Positions 10,855 to 21,464 of a stretch of 64,000 bases of DNA are shown here, one piece after another. This DNA comes from Verticillium longisporum. Lineage: Eukaryota; Ascomycota; Sordariomycetes; Glomerellales; Plectosphaerellaceae. The notes beneath the pieces are model-generated. The model was not told the origin of the DNA and ran no database searches. It was given only the letters and a program-made list of their open reading frames with translations. The position numbers and the translations under genes are program-made. Position 1 is the first letter of the stretch. Every line of letters starts with the position of its first letter. The DNA is taken from contig JAETXT010000005.1 in NCBI GenBank assembly GCA_019188255.1, positions 1,488,001 to 1,552,000 on the forward strand, in the 5' to 3' direction.

Positions 10855-12405
10855 CCATATCAGAAGCCGCCGAAGGCCATGGCGTTTGTCGTCTAGCTCG
10901 GTGTACGATGTCGCGAGGACTTCCTAGAGTGCCGAGAACCGGGAATGGCATCATCGGGCGCATACCTGGTTGGCTGCTCTAGCCTATGGCCCAACGCAAT
11001 GATGGCTCATCTTGCATCAACGGCGAATTGCCGCTTTTTGAGCAGGGATCTAATCGGAATTCCAGTGCATTGCGCCATATCAGTGGAGAGAGAGGCCCAA
11101 AAAAAAAAGATTGCGTGCGGTCTGCTATCAGTACTTGCGAAGGCGACCCGGGTGCCCTCGTGAAGTTCCAACCGAGGCACGCAATCAAAGGACGCGCATC
11201 CGAGCAAGGTCCGGGATAGCTGGCTAATATTTTCTCAGGGGGAGTGCGCATCTGATGTCTCTTTTCCCCCCTATACGTAATGACTGATGCTAGAGGCATC
11301 CGTAGAGTACGCGAATGCGCCTCTCCTTTCATGAGTCGCAACACCAGTCGCTAGAAGCCTTAGGAAGTTTAACACATCTGTATGTGGATGTTGTTAAATG
11401 TGAACTCAATACTAATCGTTCCTTTTCGCTCTAATTTATTGGCTATTCATCTCAGAACAAAGGCCAGAACAACATAGACTCTCCTTCGAATGCAGACTCG
11501 GATGTCTTCTAAGGGGTGAAATATGAACAGATGATGTGAAGTCGGAATCTTGTTCAGCTATTGGCCAAAGGCTTGAGGCTCTTAGGGCTGTCAGCTCGTG
11601 CAACACGACAGCTGAAGCGCCGTGGGCGACAGTGGGTGGCACATGGTCAGAGAGGCTTGCTGGTGATTGGATAAAGATCAGATGTATGAAAATCTACAAG
11701 TTTAATGAGTTTGCTGGCCGGACGTGCGGTCCGAGAAAGTGATAAAGTTTATTGGTTTTAAGCGAGACAATCAAGCTGTCAGATGGCGCGGAAGCAAGGC
11801 GTTAGTAAGTAACAATGATCCGTTCCAACTACCTCAGAGGCTCAAGTCGTTATATCGACAGCTTCGGGGAATCTAAGTACGCGGATTGGGGATGAGCTGA
11901 CACTCACGATTCCAATACTTCACATGACGCCCAGTCAACCATTGAAAGCAGCACCATGCATCTCATGCGAACTGCTGGCTATGATGATTGAACGTATATC
12001 CCCGCAGCTTTTCATGCACAAAGTCCGAAACAGGAATTGAAAGCCTTATTATTCTGTGCTGCAGAACCTCCAGACATCAAATACCTACCTAGGCTACGTG
12101 CCATACATTGCCTCGTTAGTGTGGCTTGGCGCCGATGCATGCCACTCAGTAGGTGACGGCCTTGAGTGGCACCTGATGGAAAGAACCCCGGAAGATTTAT
12201 CAAACAAGACATGAAGTCCGTGGCCGTTATATCTTGATGTAGGTGCCGACGATGAAACGGAAGGTCACGGTCCGAACCGCGGGGATTATGGCGCCGCTGC
12301 CACTGCATAGCCTCCACCTGCACATCTGCCTGACAAGGGACGTTGGAAAGCCACCACATCGCTATATCCTGAACGATGGACGTTCAGCTTCCGAGAAAAT
12401 GTACA
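10855..12405. other. Divergent intergenic region
   Basis: About 1.5 kb between the divergent PL4 and CE1 genes, so it must carry both promoters. An A-run sits at 11100-11108. No gene was recognised. Confidence 0.5.
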
Positions 12406-12413
12406 TTTATAAG
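12406..12413 (+). promoter_or_regulatory. TATA-like box of the CE1 gene
   Basis: TTTATAAG about 110 bp upstream of the start codon at 12524. Confidence 0.4.
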
Positions 12414-12523
12414 TGATGAACGTCCTGTTTCCCCTTGCTTTTCCCCGATGCTCGGTACCAGACTTTAGAATCTCTGTCCCAATCAACTGTCAAGCCTGGG
12501 CTGATCAAGTCCGCCTCGCCACG

Positions 12524-14048
12524 ATGCTTTCACGCGTGTATATGCTTTTCCTCGCCTTCTGCCAGCTCTGCCTGGCAGCGGAGATTGTTCCTCGAGCGAC
12601 TTTCTCCGAGGTGACTGGCTTCGGTGCCAACCCGACGAACACCAAGATGTACCTCTGGGTCCCCAACAACCTTGCGCCCAACCCCGCCATCGTCGTCGGA
12701 ATTCACTGGTGCTCAGGCAATGCGCAGGCCTACTACCAAGGCTCCAACTGGGCTCGTCTTTCTGAGACTTATGGCTATATCGTCATCTACCCGAGCACCG
12801 CATACACTGCAAGCAACTGCTGGGATGTCTCGTCGCAGAAGACGCTGACCCGAGGAGCTGGCGGTAACAGTGACTCGATCGCCAACATGGTCAAGTATGT
12901 CACTGTTCAATACGGTGCCGACGCCAGCCGAGTGTTTGTGACTGGCATTTCGTCCGGAGCTATGATGACGGTGAGTTCTCCGCCAGCCGCCGTAATTAAC
13001 GGACAGATTCTGTGAGCTGTTCCCTGTGAAATTATTGAACGCTGATCCTTTGAAGAACGTTATGGCTGCCACATACCCCGACCTTTTCCAGGCTGGTATT
13101 GCATATGCTGGTGTCCCCGCCGGCTGCTTCTCTGTTGGCACGACCGAAGCGGGCTGGAACAGCACTTGCGCGAACGGCCAGTCCATCACCACTCCCGAGC
13201 ACTGGGCCGCCATCGCTCGCGCTATGGCGCCTGGTTACACTGGCCGTCGCCCTCGCATGCAGGTTTATCACGGTGACCAGGACGCGGTGGTGTTCCCCCA
13301 GAACTATTACGAGACCGTCAAGCAGTGGGCTGGTATCTTCGGGTACTCGACAACCCCCCAACAGACTATTTCGAACTTCCCGCGGAGCCCCTACAACAAA
13401 TACGTCTTCGGTCCCAACCTGGAGGTATACCACTCTGTACTTAGCAACCATCAATTCCGGATACGAGCTGACAGGAAGTATAGGGAATTCTTGGTGTCGG
13501 TGTCAGCCACAGCATTGATGTGTTTTTCGATGAGGATCTGAAGTGGTTTGGTATCACGGTAGGTTTGGCCCGTCTCACATTATCTTCAGTCACTCATGCC
13601 AGCCATAAGACCCCCGCGACATCGACAGCAGGCCCTACAAGCACGACAAGGTCGACGACCACGTCAACAGTGGCCCCGCCAGTGCCGACCACCATCGCCA
13701 CCCTCACTACCGCCGTCACGACGACAGCTCGGCCGACCACTACAGCCTCTGTGCAAGCAAAGCGCTGTAAGCAACCTCGTTTGCTGTCCCGAGTGCCTGT
13801 TGGAGAGGAAATGCTGACGGTTTTACCACCGCGCAGGGGGCCAGTGCGGCGGCCAGAACTGGAGCGGCCCAACAGTCGTAAGTACTCTCTTCATGTTGTT
13901 TGCGATTGGCGACATGGTGGCTAATTCATGAACAGTGCGAAAGCCCTTGGACTTGCCAGGTCCAGAACGCCTGTAAGAGTATCCAATGGCCAAAGCTGGC
14001 CCGTTTGCTAATTACTTGCGTGTTTCAGGGTTCCACCAGTGCCTTTAG
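12524..14048 (+). CDS. Secreted CE1 acetyl xylan/feruloyl-type esterase with C-terminal CBM1
   Basis: Seven exons: 12524-12970, 13056-13424, 13484-13558, 13610-13766, 13837-13877, 13936-13972 and 14029-14048. Introns are 85, 59, 51, 70, 58 and 56 nt, all GT...AG. The product is 381 residues. A signal peptide (about 1-18, MLFLAFCQLCLA) precedes an alpha/beta hydrolase domain with the serine nucleophile in GISSG (Ser143). Further landmarks are VVGIHWCSGNAQ, YGYIVIYPS, QVYHGDQDAVV (acid region) and GVGVSHSIDVFF (catalytic His). A Thr/Pro-rich linker follows (exon 4), then a CBM1 cellulose-binding module starting WGQCGGQNWSGPT with the usual cysteine and aromatic spacing, split over three tiny exons. 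The enzyme would remove acetyl or feruloyl groups from xylan while anchored to cellulose. Acetyl xylan esterase is the likelier activity. Confidence 0.9.
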
Positions 14049-14228
14049 AGATATTCACAGTGACGTGTCAAGCCGACGGCTTTGTGGAATGGACATGTCC
14101 TAGGCCACTGTCACTTGGGTTGTCGTTAGACGCTCCAGAGGTCACAAAATCTTCAAATATGGCATCAACCACCGTCAATCCTACACCAGCTATATTGAAC
14201 AACAAGACTAGATTTAGCTTACCTCAGC
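14049..14228. other. Convergent spacer between CE1 esterase and regulator
   Basis: 180 bp separate the stop codons of two tail-to-tail genes. No clear terminator motif is visible. Confidence 0.5.
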
Positions 14229-16538
14229 CTAGAATGAAAAGTCTACCGAGGCCCATCCCATACCGTAGAATTCATCGTTGCTGTCCAGCCCACCGGCCAA
14301 AAAGTCGTCGAGCCACCCGGTCTCGGTAAGAGGGGAAGAGAAAAGAGTCAGACCCGGGAAGTCCCACTCAAAGACGAACTGCTCTGGAACGAAAGACTCA
14401 AGCTCCGTCTGCCCGTCGACTCGGCTTTGCTCCATTTGAATAGTGGTCGGGAGTGAAGGCTCCCCTGTGCGGGTACCACCGTCCTTTTGCAGAGCGTGAT
14501 GATACTTCTCGATGCTGGCTTGAACAAGCTGCAGGTATAGGCTGCTCGCACTCGCCTTGCTCCCTTCACCCCGGCCACCATTGGCATTCCTTAGTTCGCC
14601 AAGAAGGATCCTCCCCTTTTCAACCAGATCCTTATTTGATTGTTGATCTCCGTCATCGGGGAGCAAGAGAGACAGCTTCAGTAGCAAGAGAAAGCAGAAA
14701 GCATTCTTCGCCCAGACGAAGTCCATCGCAAAACGCAGCCCGGAGAGGTAGTGGCGGGGCTCCATCAGGATGACTTCGAGATGCTGCCTGAGCGAAGCCT
14801 TGGCCATCAGCAGAATCGTCTTCTGGGTTTGAGACATGGCGCGCACATTCTCGACCCCCGATGCGCGGACAGCGCGACAGAGTGCCATGCTATCTGCCCA
14901 GTGACGCTGGACGATGAGGTTTGGCTGCAGCCAGGGCATCTGGGGTCTGCGCTGCTCATAGATGCGCGTCCAGTCATTGAACCAAACCTCAATATCAATC
15001 TTGGCATCTCGCACCATCTCCATGATGTCTTCCTCGTCGGCGTCGGCGCATTGCGAGAGACTGCTGTATATGTTTGCCCGGAGGGCGTTGAGTTCAACTT
15101 GTGAGAACAAATAGAGATCCATGTCGTTTGAGCAAGGGCTTTCCAACAGGATTCTGGACCTTCGAGCAGCGCCTCGGAACCGGAACGCCGGGAGATCACC
15201 AGCGTCAACATGGAGAATGTGGCCCATGACTAACAGGTGAAGCCACGTCCGAGCCTTGCGCATGAGAACTACATCGTCCTGCGATGCATCGTCAATCGTG
15301 TCCAAGCGCGGGGCGTTCTTGGCTACGCAGTGAGCGCTCATAACGTCGTAGGCCTCAGGCAGGCCCACTTCGAAGGCCATGCGCGTCGCGATGGCGATTA
15401 ACAGAGACCGCTCATTCACATAGCAGGCTCGGACAAGGAGTGCTTGTATCGTTTCTGGAGTGGCCTCTGTTGGTGTGGTGATCGCGGCGTTCAGCATTCG
15501 TTGGGTCTGAAAACTGAGGATGTGCCATTGACGCGAGTCTGCTCCATTGACCACTCGGCAGCCTACGGAGCAGATGGCGCCGAACAGTAGACTGCTTCGA
15601 GAACGAATGGATTCCATCGAGTCGAATCGGGGATCAAATACAGGGACGAACCGGTCGCACCCTGAGAAGAAGGCTGCCCAATATGAAGTGGCATCCTGGT
15701 CCGTGACTAGGCCTGCTTCAATCAAGTCGGGCACAGCGACGGCGCCCATCTCAAAATGTGTGCGCTTCCTCTTATGCCCCTGCGTTGGAGGCGGTGGCAA
15801 GAGCGACACATTGGGGGATTCAGAGCTCGAACCTGTCGGTCGACGTGGTAAGCTTCGAGTCGGGGGGTTGATGACAGTGGCGGGAGACGTGTGCGTGCTG
15901 ATGGAATTCTCGGGACCTCTGATCTGATCTGGCGATCGGTACTGGATGGGCATCTGCGCGGCCGAAGGTGAGGACTGAGACGCTGGGACGGCTTGCCATA
16001 TTCCCGCTTCTGGTCGTTTTTCGAGTCGTTCCTTCAATGACCCGATCTCCCTCTCCAGGTCTTCGATCCTTCTACTCGGCAATGCCCCTGTCAGCTCGCT
16101 TGTCCATTTCCAGCAGCATTTGGTCCCGCGACAAGTCGATCCCAACGTACATTTCGTTCGCGTCCTTTGGCCGTTCAGTGAACGTACAGACCTTTCGCAG
16201 GCTGTGGCATCTGTCACATCCGTCAGCCAGTCAGAAAGAGATGATCGTGTTGCGATGGTCCGAACCGTGAGCAGGGGCGTTGCCCATCGCATTTCACCTT
16301 GTAGTTCATTAGTAAAGCTTCTGAAGAATCGATAGGGAATCGTACCTTGGATTGGCGACATGCACCGCAGGCTTTCTATGATGACAGTGTCAGTCCGCCT
16401 CCCATCCCTATATCTATGAGTGCTCCAAAGCGTACGCTCGTGGAGTCAATGGCATAACAGTCGCGAGAACCTTACCGGGATGCGCTTCTTTCTAGGCCGT
16501 CGAGATGATTCCCCATCTGTGAGCTCACCAGCTTCCAT
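14229..16538 (-). CDS. Zn2Cys6 transcription factor with fungal-specific middle domain
   Basis: Preferred exons on the minus strand are 16538-16476, 16375-16346, 16297-16266, 16210-16151 and 16071-14229, giving 675 residues. The zinc cluster is assembled across exons 2-4: ACGACRQSK, VKCDGQRPCSR, CHSLRKVC, with spacing C-x2-C-x6-C-x5-C-x2-C-x6-C. A basic region (RRPRKKR) precedes it. Exon 5 begins with a coiled-coil-like stretch (IEDLEREIGSLKERLEKR). A Pro/Ser-rich linker follows, then the fungal transcription factor homology domain (SYWAAFFSGCDRFVPVFD, LFGAICSVGCRV, RMAFEVGLPEAY). The 79-nt intron 16150-16072 has GTACGT, GCTGAC and TAG signals. Reading through it would end at a stop. It lies tail-to-tail with the CE1 esterase. 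Target genes are unknown; control of nearby wall-degrading enzymes is only inferred from position. Confidence 0.87.
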
Positions 16539-16894
16539 AGTGGCCGGCGCGGCGCCATGGAGACAGCACTGATGGTGTGGTTGTCTGGATGAGGATGGAA
16601 ATTCTCCGATCAGTGAACGAGACCCTTCCACGTTACCCCGCGTCACGGTTGCATGATGTGGGTCTTTGCTCCAGCACCCAGAGGCTGGAGATGGAGAATG
16701 GTACCCCTAGAATACAGTGACAAAGGCTTGAGATTGCCCTGGAGATTTGCCTCTATGTTTCGTTCGACGGCCTAGGGTACACATATGAAGTCCTCGTTCT
16801 TGAGATGGTAATAAAGGTCGAGATGACCATCAAGAGGCGGTTCAGCGGCCATGTTCTTTAATGTCCATGTCAGGGAGAGCTCAAGAAACGATGA
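16539..16894. other. Divergent spacer
   Basis: About 360 bp between the regulator start and the open frame of the kinase-like gene; expected to hold both promoters. No gene seen. Confidence 0.4.
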
Positions 16895-17851
16895 CCGCCG
16901 TCGCATTGGCGAGCGGGCAGCAAGGTAGCTTGTCCCAACCGCTGGGCATCATCTCCCAGCCAACGTTCTCTCGTTTCTGCCGATGCCCACTGTAGACTGT
17001 CGAGAGGAACAGGTCGATCTGACAGCGAAGAGCACCGAAATACATTCCACTGCTACTCATCAAAACGAGCCGACTCATCATCGTCGCGCCGCCTTGCCGT
17101 TCCCGCACCGGGCCGCCGTATTACCCCGCGTTCGCGGAAACAGGTCCAAGAGAAGCCGGTCCCTGGCCTTGTTACTCGACTGGTGGAAGAGGATTTTGAA
17201 GAATTCGATGCCCGTACTTTGCAGACATCCTTCCACATTGTCGGCCTTGCCGACGTCGAGGTACCCTACGACGACCCCGCCGATATCTTCAGCATCATAC
17301 CGCAACGTGTGCTTGTTCACGGCCAGTTCATTTTCTACAAGTCGTCTGTGTCGACCGAAGGTACCCGAAACGAAATCGGAAAATACGACAAGATCGCCGC
17401 CTCCGGCCTTTCCTCTTCCGAGCTCCCTACTTCACGGCTCTGCGCCATGGTCGTCGGCTCTAAGGGCAGGCTGCACGGCATGATTTACCACTTCATCAAG
17501 TCAGAAGAGCGGCTTACGTGGGCTGTTGACGAGCGTGCTGCCCTTGCTCTTCGGGAGAAATGGGCGGCGCAGATCAAGGACACCGTGGCCAAGCTGCATC
17601 ATCTGAGTGTCGTCTGGGGCGACGTGAAGGCCGACAATGTTCTCGTCGACGAGAATGGTAATGCCATAGTCATTGACTTGGAGGGCGGCACCACACAAGG
17701 CTGGGTTGACCGGGAGAAGGAAGGCACTGTGGAAGGAGACGCACAGGGCGTAGAGAACATGATGGACTTTATCTTTGATGATGAATCAATGCTCCGTCCC
17801 CCGCCTCTGGGGCCGGACGATGAGCCTATCGTCAAGCTCAGAGGTTATTGA
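16895..17851 (+). CDS. Protein kinase-like protein, 5' end unresolved
   Basis: The frame is open from just after TGA 16892-16894 to the stop at 17851. Recognisable protein starts near 17130 with VPGLVTRLVEEDFEEFDART. The C-terminal half carries a kinase catalytic-loop-like motif, WGDVKADNVLVD, followed by AIVIDLEGGTTQGWVD in the place of the DFG segment. Asp and Asn of the loop are present, while DFG reads DLEGG. N-terminal lobe motifs are weak, as in a group of fungal kinase-like proteins of unknown role. No in-frame ATG exists before about position 17448, so the start must lie in an unrecognised upstream exon or has been lost. The first 230 bases of the stated span may be untranslated. Confidence 0.65.
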   Translation, partial: PPSHWRAGSKVACPNRWASSPSQRSLVSADAHCRLSRGTGRSDSEEHRNTFHCYSSKRADSSSSRRLAVPAPGRRITPRSRKQVQEKPVPGLVTRLVEEDFEEFDARTLQTSFHIVGLADVEVPYDDPADIFSIIPQRVLVHGQFIFYKSSVSTEGTRNEIGKYDKIAASGLSSSELPTSRLCAMVVGSKGRLHGMIYHFIKSEERLTWAVDERAALALREKWAAQIKDTVAKLHHLSVVWGDVKADNVLVDENGNAIVIDLEGGTTQGWVDREKEGTVEGDAQGVENMMDFIFDDESMLRPPPLGPDDEPIVKLRGY

Positions 17852-18314
17852 TGGGCTGGCTGCTTGATGACAGGAGTAAGAATCGGGGACTTAGGAATAA
17901 CAAATGCAGAACTCGACGCCCCTGCGATGCATGCTCATCTACAGTCAATAAGCAGGGTGCCACTACTTATCAGCTGGGATCGGAGAAAAGTAATAAAAGC
18001 CGATCAGCTCCACATGGTGATCCGAACTCCGTCGGAGAAAAATGCCGAAATGCGACTCCATCCTGGGATCGTGAGGGGACATCTGACGCTACGCGCGGGG
18101 TCAAGTTGGGTTCAGCATGGCACGGGTGTACATGTTGAACAATCAATGGCTTGCCATGTCACAGATCGCTTCGGCGCTGCCGGCGTAGCAGAGACCGAGT
18201 CGCATTCAAAAGGGAGGCTTGCGCCCTCTCTTGTTCCTGCTGAATTAGAACCGATTCCTCTTTACGCCCTTTGCTTTTCGTACTCGAGAGACCAGCAGAA
18301 GCCACATCACCACC
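17852..18314. other. Intergenic spacer
   Basis: About 460 bp upstream of the GH31 gene. No gene or repeat seen; probably the GH31 promoter. Confidence 0.5.
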
Positions 18315-20864
18315 ATGCCCCAGAACGAACTCATCCCCTCTTCCTGGACGGTCGAGACCTCAACAGAAGCTTCGGATAACTCTCCTTCTATTCAGTTGAT
18401 CTCGTCCAGCAATGGCGCTCCGTTCAACTTCAGCTTCGAGGCTGTCCGACCGAACGTCTTCAGGACCACATATACCTCCGAGAGCCACCCATTGCCTCCT
18501 CACCCGAGCATACCCCGCCCTGAGATCATTCTTGGGGAGACGAAAGCCTCGATCCAGTCGACTGGAAAGAGCAAGACAATCAGCATCGGGAATGTATCCG
18601 CAACTGTAAACTATTCTGGCGAGACCCCTCATTTGGCCATCAACTTTGACGGCCAGGAAGAACCCCTCCTGCAGGACGTCCCAAACCGTTCCTACACAGT
18701 CGATGGACCGGGGATTGCTCATTACACTCGCTACAACCGTGGAACTCTCCACGTCGGCCTGGGAGAGAAGGCTGCGCCCATGAATCTATCAGGTCGCCGC
18801 TTCCAGCTCTCCGCGACCGACAGCTTTGGTTATGACGTCCACCGAACCGACCCTCTCTACAAAAACATTCCCCTGCTCATCAATGCTACTCCCAAAGGCT
18901 GTGTTGCCACCTTCTCAACAACGCATGCTCGCGGAGAGTACTCTGTCGGCTCTGAAATGGACGGCATGTGGGGGTTCTACAAGGTTTACCGCCAAGACTT
19001 CGGCGGCCTGGAGGAATATGTGATTGTCGGCAAGACGCTGAAGGACATCGTCTCGACATATGCCAGCATCGCAGGATATCCTCTGCTGGTCCCTCGTTGG
19101 GCTTTTGGTTATCTATCTGGTGGCATGAAGTACTCTATGCTGGATGACCCACCTGCAAGCGAGTCGCTCCTGGAGCTCGCCCGCAAAATGAAGGAACACG
19201 ACATTCCATGCTCCGCGTACCAGATGTCCTCCGGGTACACCGTGGCTGAGAAGGAACCCAAGACGCGCAATGTCTTCACTTGGAACCGCCATCGGTTCCC
19301 GGACCCTGAAGGCTGGATCAAGGAGTACCACAAGTTGGGCATGCGTCTGATCGCCAACGTTAAACCGTACCTCATTGCCAGTCATCCCGAATACCAGAAA
19401 CTCAAGGCTGCTGGCGGCCTCTTCACTGATCCACGCACAAAACAGCCTGCTGTAACCAAGCTGTGGAGTGCCGGTGGTGGTGAGAGTGACGATGGTGGCC
19501 ACATTGACTTCACTTCCGAAGCAGGTTTCAACTGGTGGTACGAAGGTGTCAAGACTCTAGCGCAGCAGGGTATCGACTGCATGTGGAATGACAATAACGA
19601 GTACACAGTCACGGATGACAACTGGGAATGTGCGCTGGACCAGAAGTCCATGCAAATCCCTCCTGGTCTTGAAAAGAGGCCCCAGATCGGCCTCTGGGGC
19701 CGCAGCCTGCACACCGAACTCCACGGGAAGGCTTCGCACGACGCATTGCTTGAAGTCAACCCCGACGAACGTCCTTTCGTCCTCACACGAAGCGCTACGG
19801 CGGGGACGATGCGTTACGCCTGCAGCACCTGGAGCGGAGACAACACAACCAGCTGGCCCGGCATGAAGGGCGCCAATGCGCTATCCCCCAACGCTGGTCT
19901 CAGTCTACTCCACTGTTATGGCCACGACATTGGCGGTTTCGAAGGCCCCCAACCGTCACCGGAACTACTCCTTCGCTGGGTGCAGCTCGGCATCTACTCT
20001 CCTCGCTTTGCCATCAACTGCTTCAAGACAGGGACCGACAACAGTGTCGGCGATGTTATCGAGCCCTGGATGTACCCTTCTATCACACACCTCGTGCGCA
20101 AGACTATCAAGAGGCGTTATGCCCTGATCCCTTACATCTACTCCCTGGCACTGGAGAGCCACGTGTGCGCAACTCCTCCTCAGCGCTGGACGGGCTGGGG
20201 CTACGAATCTGACCCGGAGGTGTGGACTAACTCTGTGCTCACCGACGGAGAGACGCAATACTTCCTTGGAGACTCGCTTCTCATCGGCGGCGTGTACGAG
20301 TCTGGCGTCAGCAAGGCGCGAGTCTACCTCCCCAAGGGGTCGGAGGAAGACGAAGGGTTCTTGAACCTCAATGCGCCCTATCAATACTTCGTGGCAGGCC
20401 AGTGGGTTGACGTCGATGCCGAATGGCACGGCTCTGGCATCGCCGTACTGGGCAAAGTCGGCGGCGCCATCCCGGTCGGTCGTGATGTCCAGGTTCTTTC
20501 GCCTGGCGAAAAGGAGAACGTTGCCAACCTTCCCCTCGATGATTATAGGGCTGTCGAGATCCTGCCACCGCAACACGAGTCCAAGGACGGCAAGTGGCAC
20601 GAGACGACGTGGTTTGAGGACAATGGCGTGTCAATCGTGACCAAGAACAAGGTCTCGTCGTACACCATTGCCTATTCCGCGGCCGCCAATGAGATCAAGG
20701 TGAGGTTCACTAGAGATGAGTCTTCTGGATTTGAGGCTCCCTGGCAATCTTTGGTTGTCATTTTGCCATCTGGCGATCAGAGGACATTGGTGAGCTCAGA
20801 TGGCAAGGACATCAAAGCGCTGGGCGTGGATGAGCAAGGCCGCCACAAGTTCGAGCTCAGCTGA
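18315..20864 (+). CDS. Glycoside hydrolase family 31 alpha-glucosidase/alpha-xylosidase, intracellular
   Basis: Single exon, 849 residues, with ATG in good context (CACCATGCC). The N-terminal galactose-mutarotase-like part contains GLGEKAAPMNLSGRRFQL. The TIM barrel begins near YPLLVPRWAFGYLSGG. The nucleophile motif is WNDNNE, with Asp426 as the nucleophile, and the acid/base motif is TWSGDNTTSW, with Asp509. Both match GH31 family positions. Other landmarks are GHDIGGFEG and SPRFAINCFK. There is no signal peptide or membrane segment, so the enzyme should act inside the cell on imported alpha-linked oligosaccharides. The sequence does not tell whether glucose or xylose is released. Confidence 0.92.
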   Translation: MPQNELIPSSWTVETSTEASDNSPSIQLISSSNGAPFNFSFEAVRPNVFRTTYTSESHPLPPHPSIPRPEIILGETKASIQSTGKSKTISIGNVSATVNYSGETPHLAINFDGQEEPLLQDVPNRSYTVDGPGIAHYTRYNRGTLHVGLGEKAAPMNLSGRRFQLSATDSFGYDVHRTDPLYKNIPLLINATPKGCVATFSTTHARGEYSVGSEMDGMWGFYKVYRQDFGGLEEYVIVGKTLKDIVSTYASIAGYPLLVPRWAFGYLSGGMKYSMLDDPPASESLLELARKMKEHDIPCSAYQMSSGYTVAEKEPKTRNVFTWNRHRFPDPEGWIKEYHKLGMRLIANVKPYLIASHPEYQKLKAAGGLFTDPRTKQPAVTKLWSAGGGESDDGGHIDFTSEAGFNWWYEGVKTLAQQGIDCMWNDNNEYTVTDDNWECALDQKSMQIPPGLEKRPQIGLWGRSLHTELHGKASHDALLEVNPDERPFVLTRSATAGTMRYACSTWSGDNTTSWPGMKGANALSPNAGLSLLHCYGHDIGGFEGPQPSPELLLRWVQLGIYSPRFAINCFKTGTDNSVGDVIEPWMYPSITHLVRKTIKRRYALIPYIYSLALESHVCATPPQRWTGWGYESDPEVWTNSVLTDGETQYFLGDSLLIGGVYESGVSKARVYLPKGSEEDEGFLNLNAPYQYFVAGQWVDVDAEWHGSGIAVLGKVGGAIPVGRDVQVLSPGEKENVANLPLDDYRAVEILPPQHESKDGKWHETTWFEDNGVSIVTKNKVSSYTIAYSAAANEIKVRFTRDESSGFEAPWQSLVVILPSGDQRTLVSSDGKDIKALGVDEQGRHKFELS

Positions 20865-21464
20865 ACGTAGTGTAGTGTAGTAAATCCACTGAATTTCCAA
20901 TAAGTAACTTTTATTTTGATGTTTGAAGTTTCGTCTCACTGAAATGGGAGGAATGCACTAGATGGTCAAAAGTAAGGTTCCCGCACTGGGTCAGAGAAAG
21001 CAGCATGGTAAAATCATACTGTCATCCCTCTGAGCTTTGATCTGACGTCCCTTTCAAAAGGAATAATAGATATCCGCCGAAAGCACTTGAGTTTTGAGTA
21101 GCACGGCACTTACAATATTATTCTTATCAGTGGGATCACTATAGCGCTGAAAGAGCAGCTATGCAAAGCCGAATGAAAGACTCTCGATGCTGCCATTGAT
21201 GTAGTGTGATGGAACATCCTCGTTTTCTTATCCCAAACTCACTCGAAGGCCAATCCAACCAACTGCGTTGGTTGACACCGAACAGATCCCAGGAATCATC
21301 ATAGGTTGTTGCATCCAGCCGGAAAGTCACCGCTGACTCTCAAACTGTTTGTTCGGCATTAAGCAATGGGTGAAAACTACTATAACCTTCTGCTCTGGCT
21401 GGGACTTCTGAAGCCGACGACCTGACCTTACCCATGAGTTGTCTTATGGTTACATACAAGCCTC
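20865..21464. other. Convergent spacer
   Basis: About 600 bp between the GH31 stop and the probable true end of the dehydrogenase. AT-rich; no gene seen. Confidence 0.5.

Noticed and set aside
16085..16088. Frameshift in the Zn2Cys6 gene at the GGGG run as the main model
   Set aside because: A 79-nt intron with GTACGT, GCTGAC and TAG explains the frame change without any sequence error. The frameshift is kept only as an alternative in the findings.
16861..16960. ATG exon and short intron to give the kinase-like gene a start
   Set aside because: The only fitting intron would be about 35 nt, below the usual fungal minimum, and lacks a branch point.
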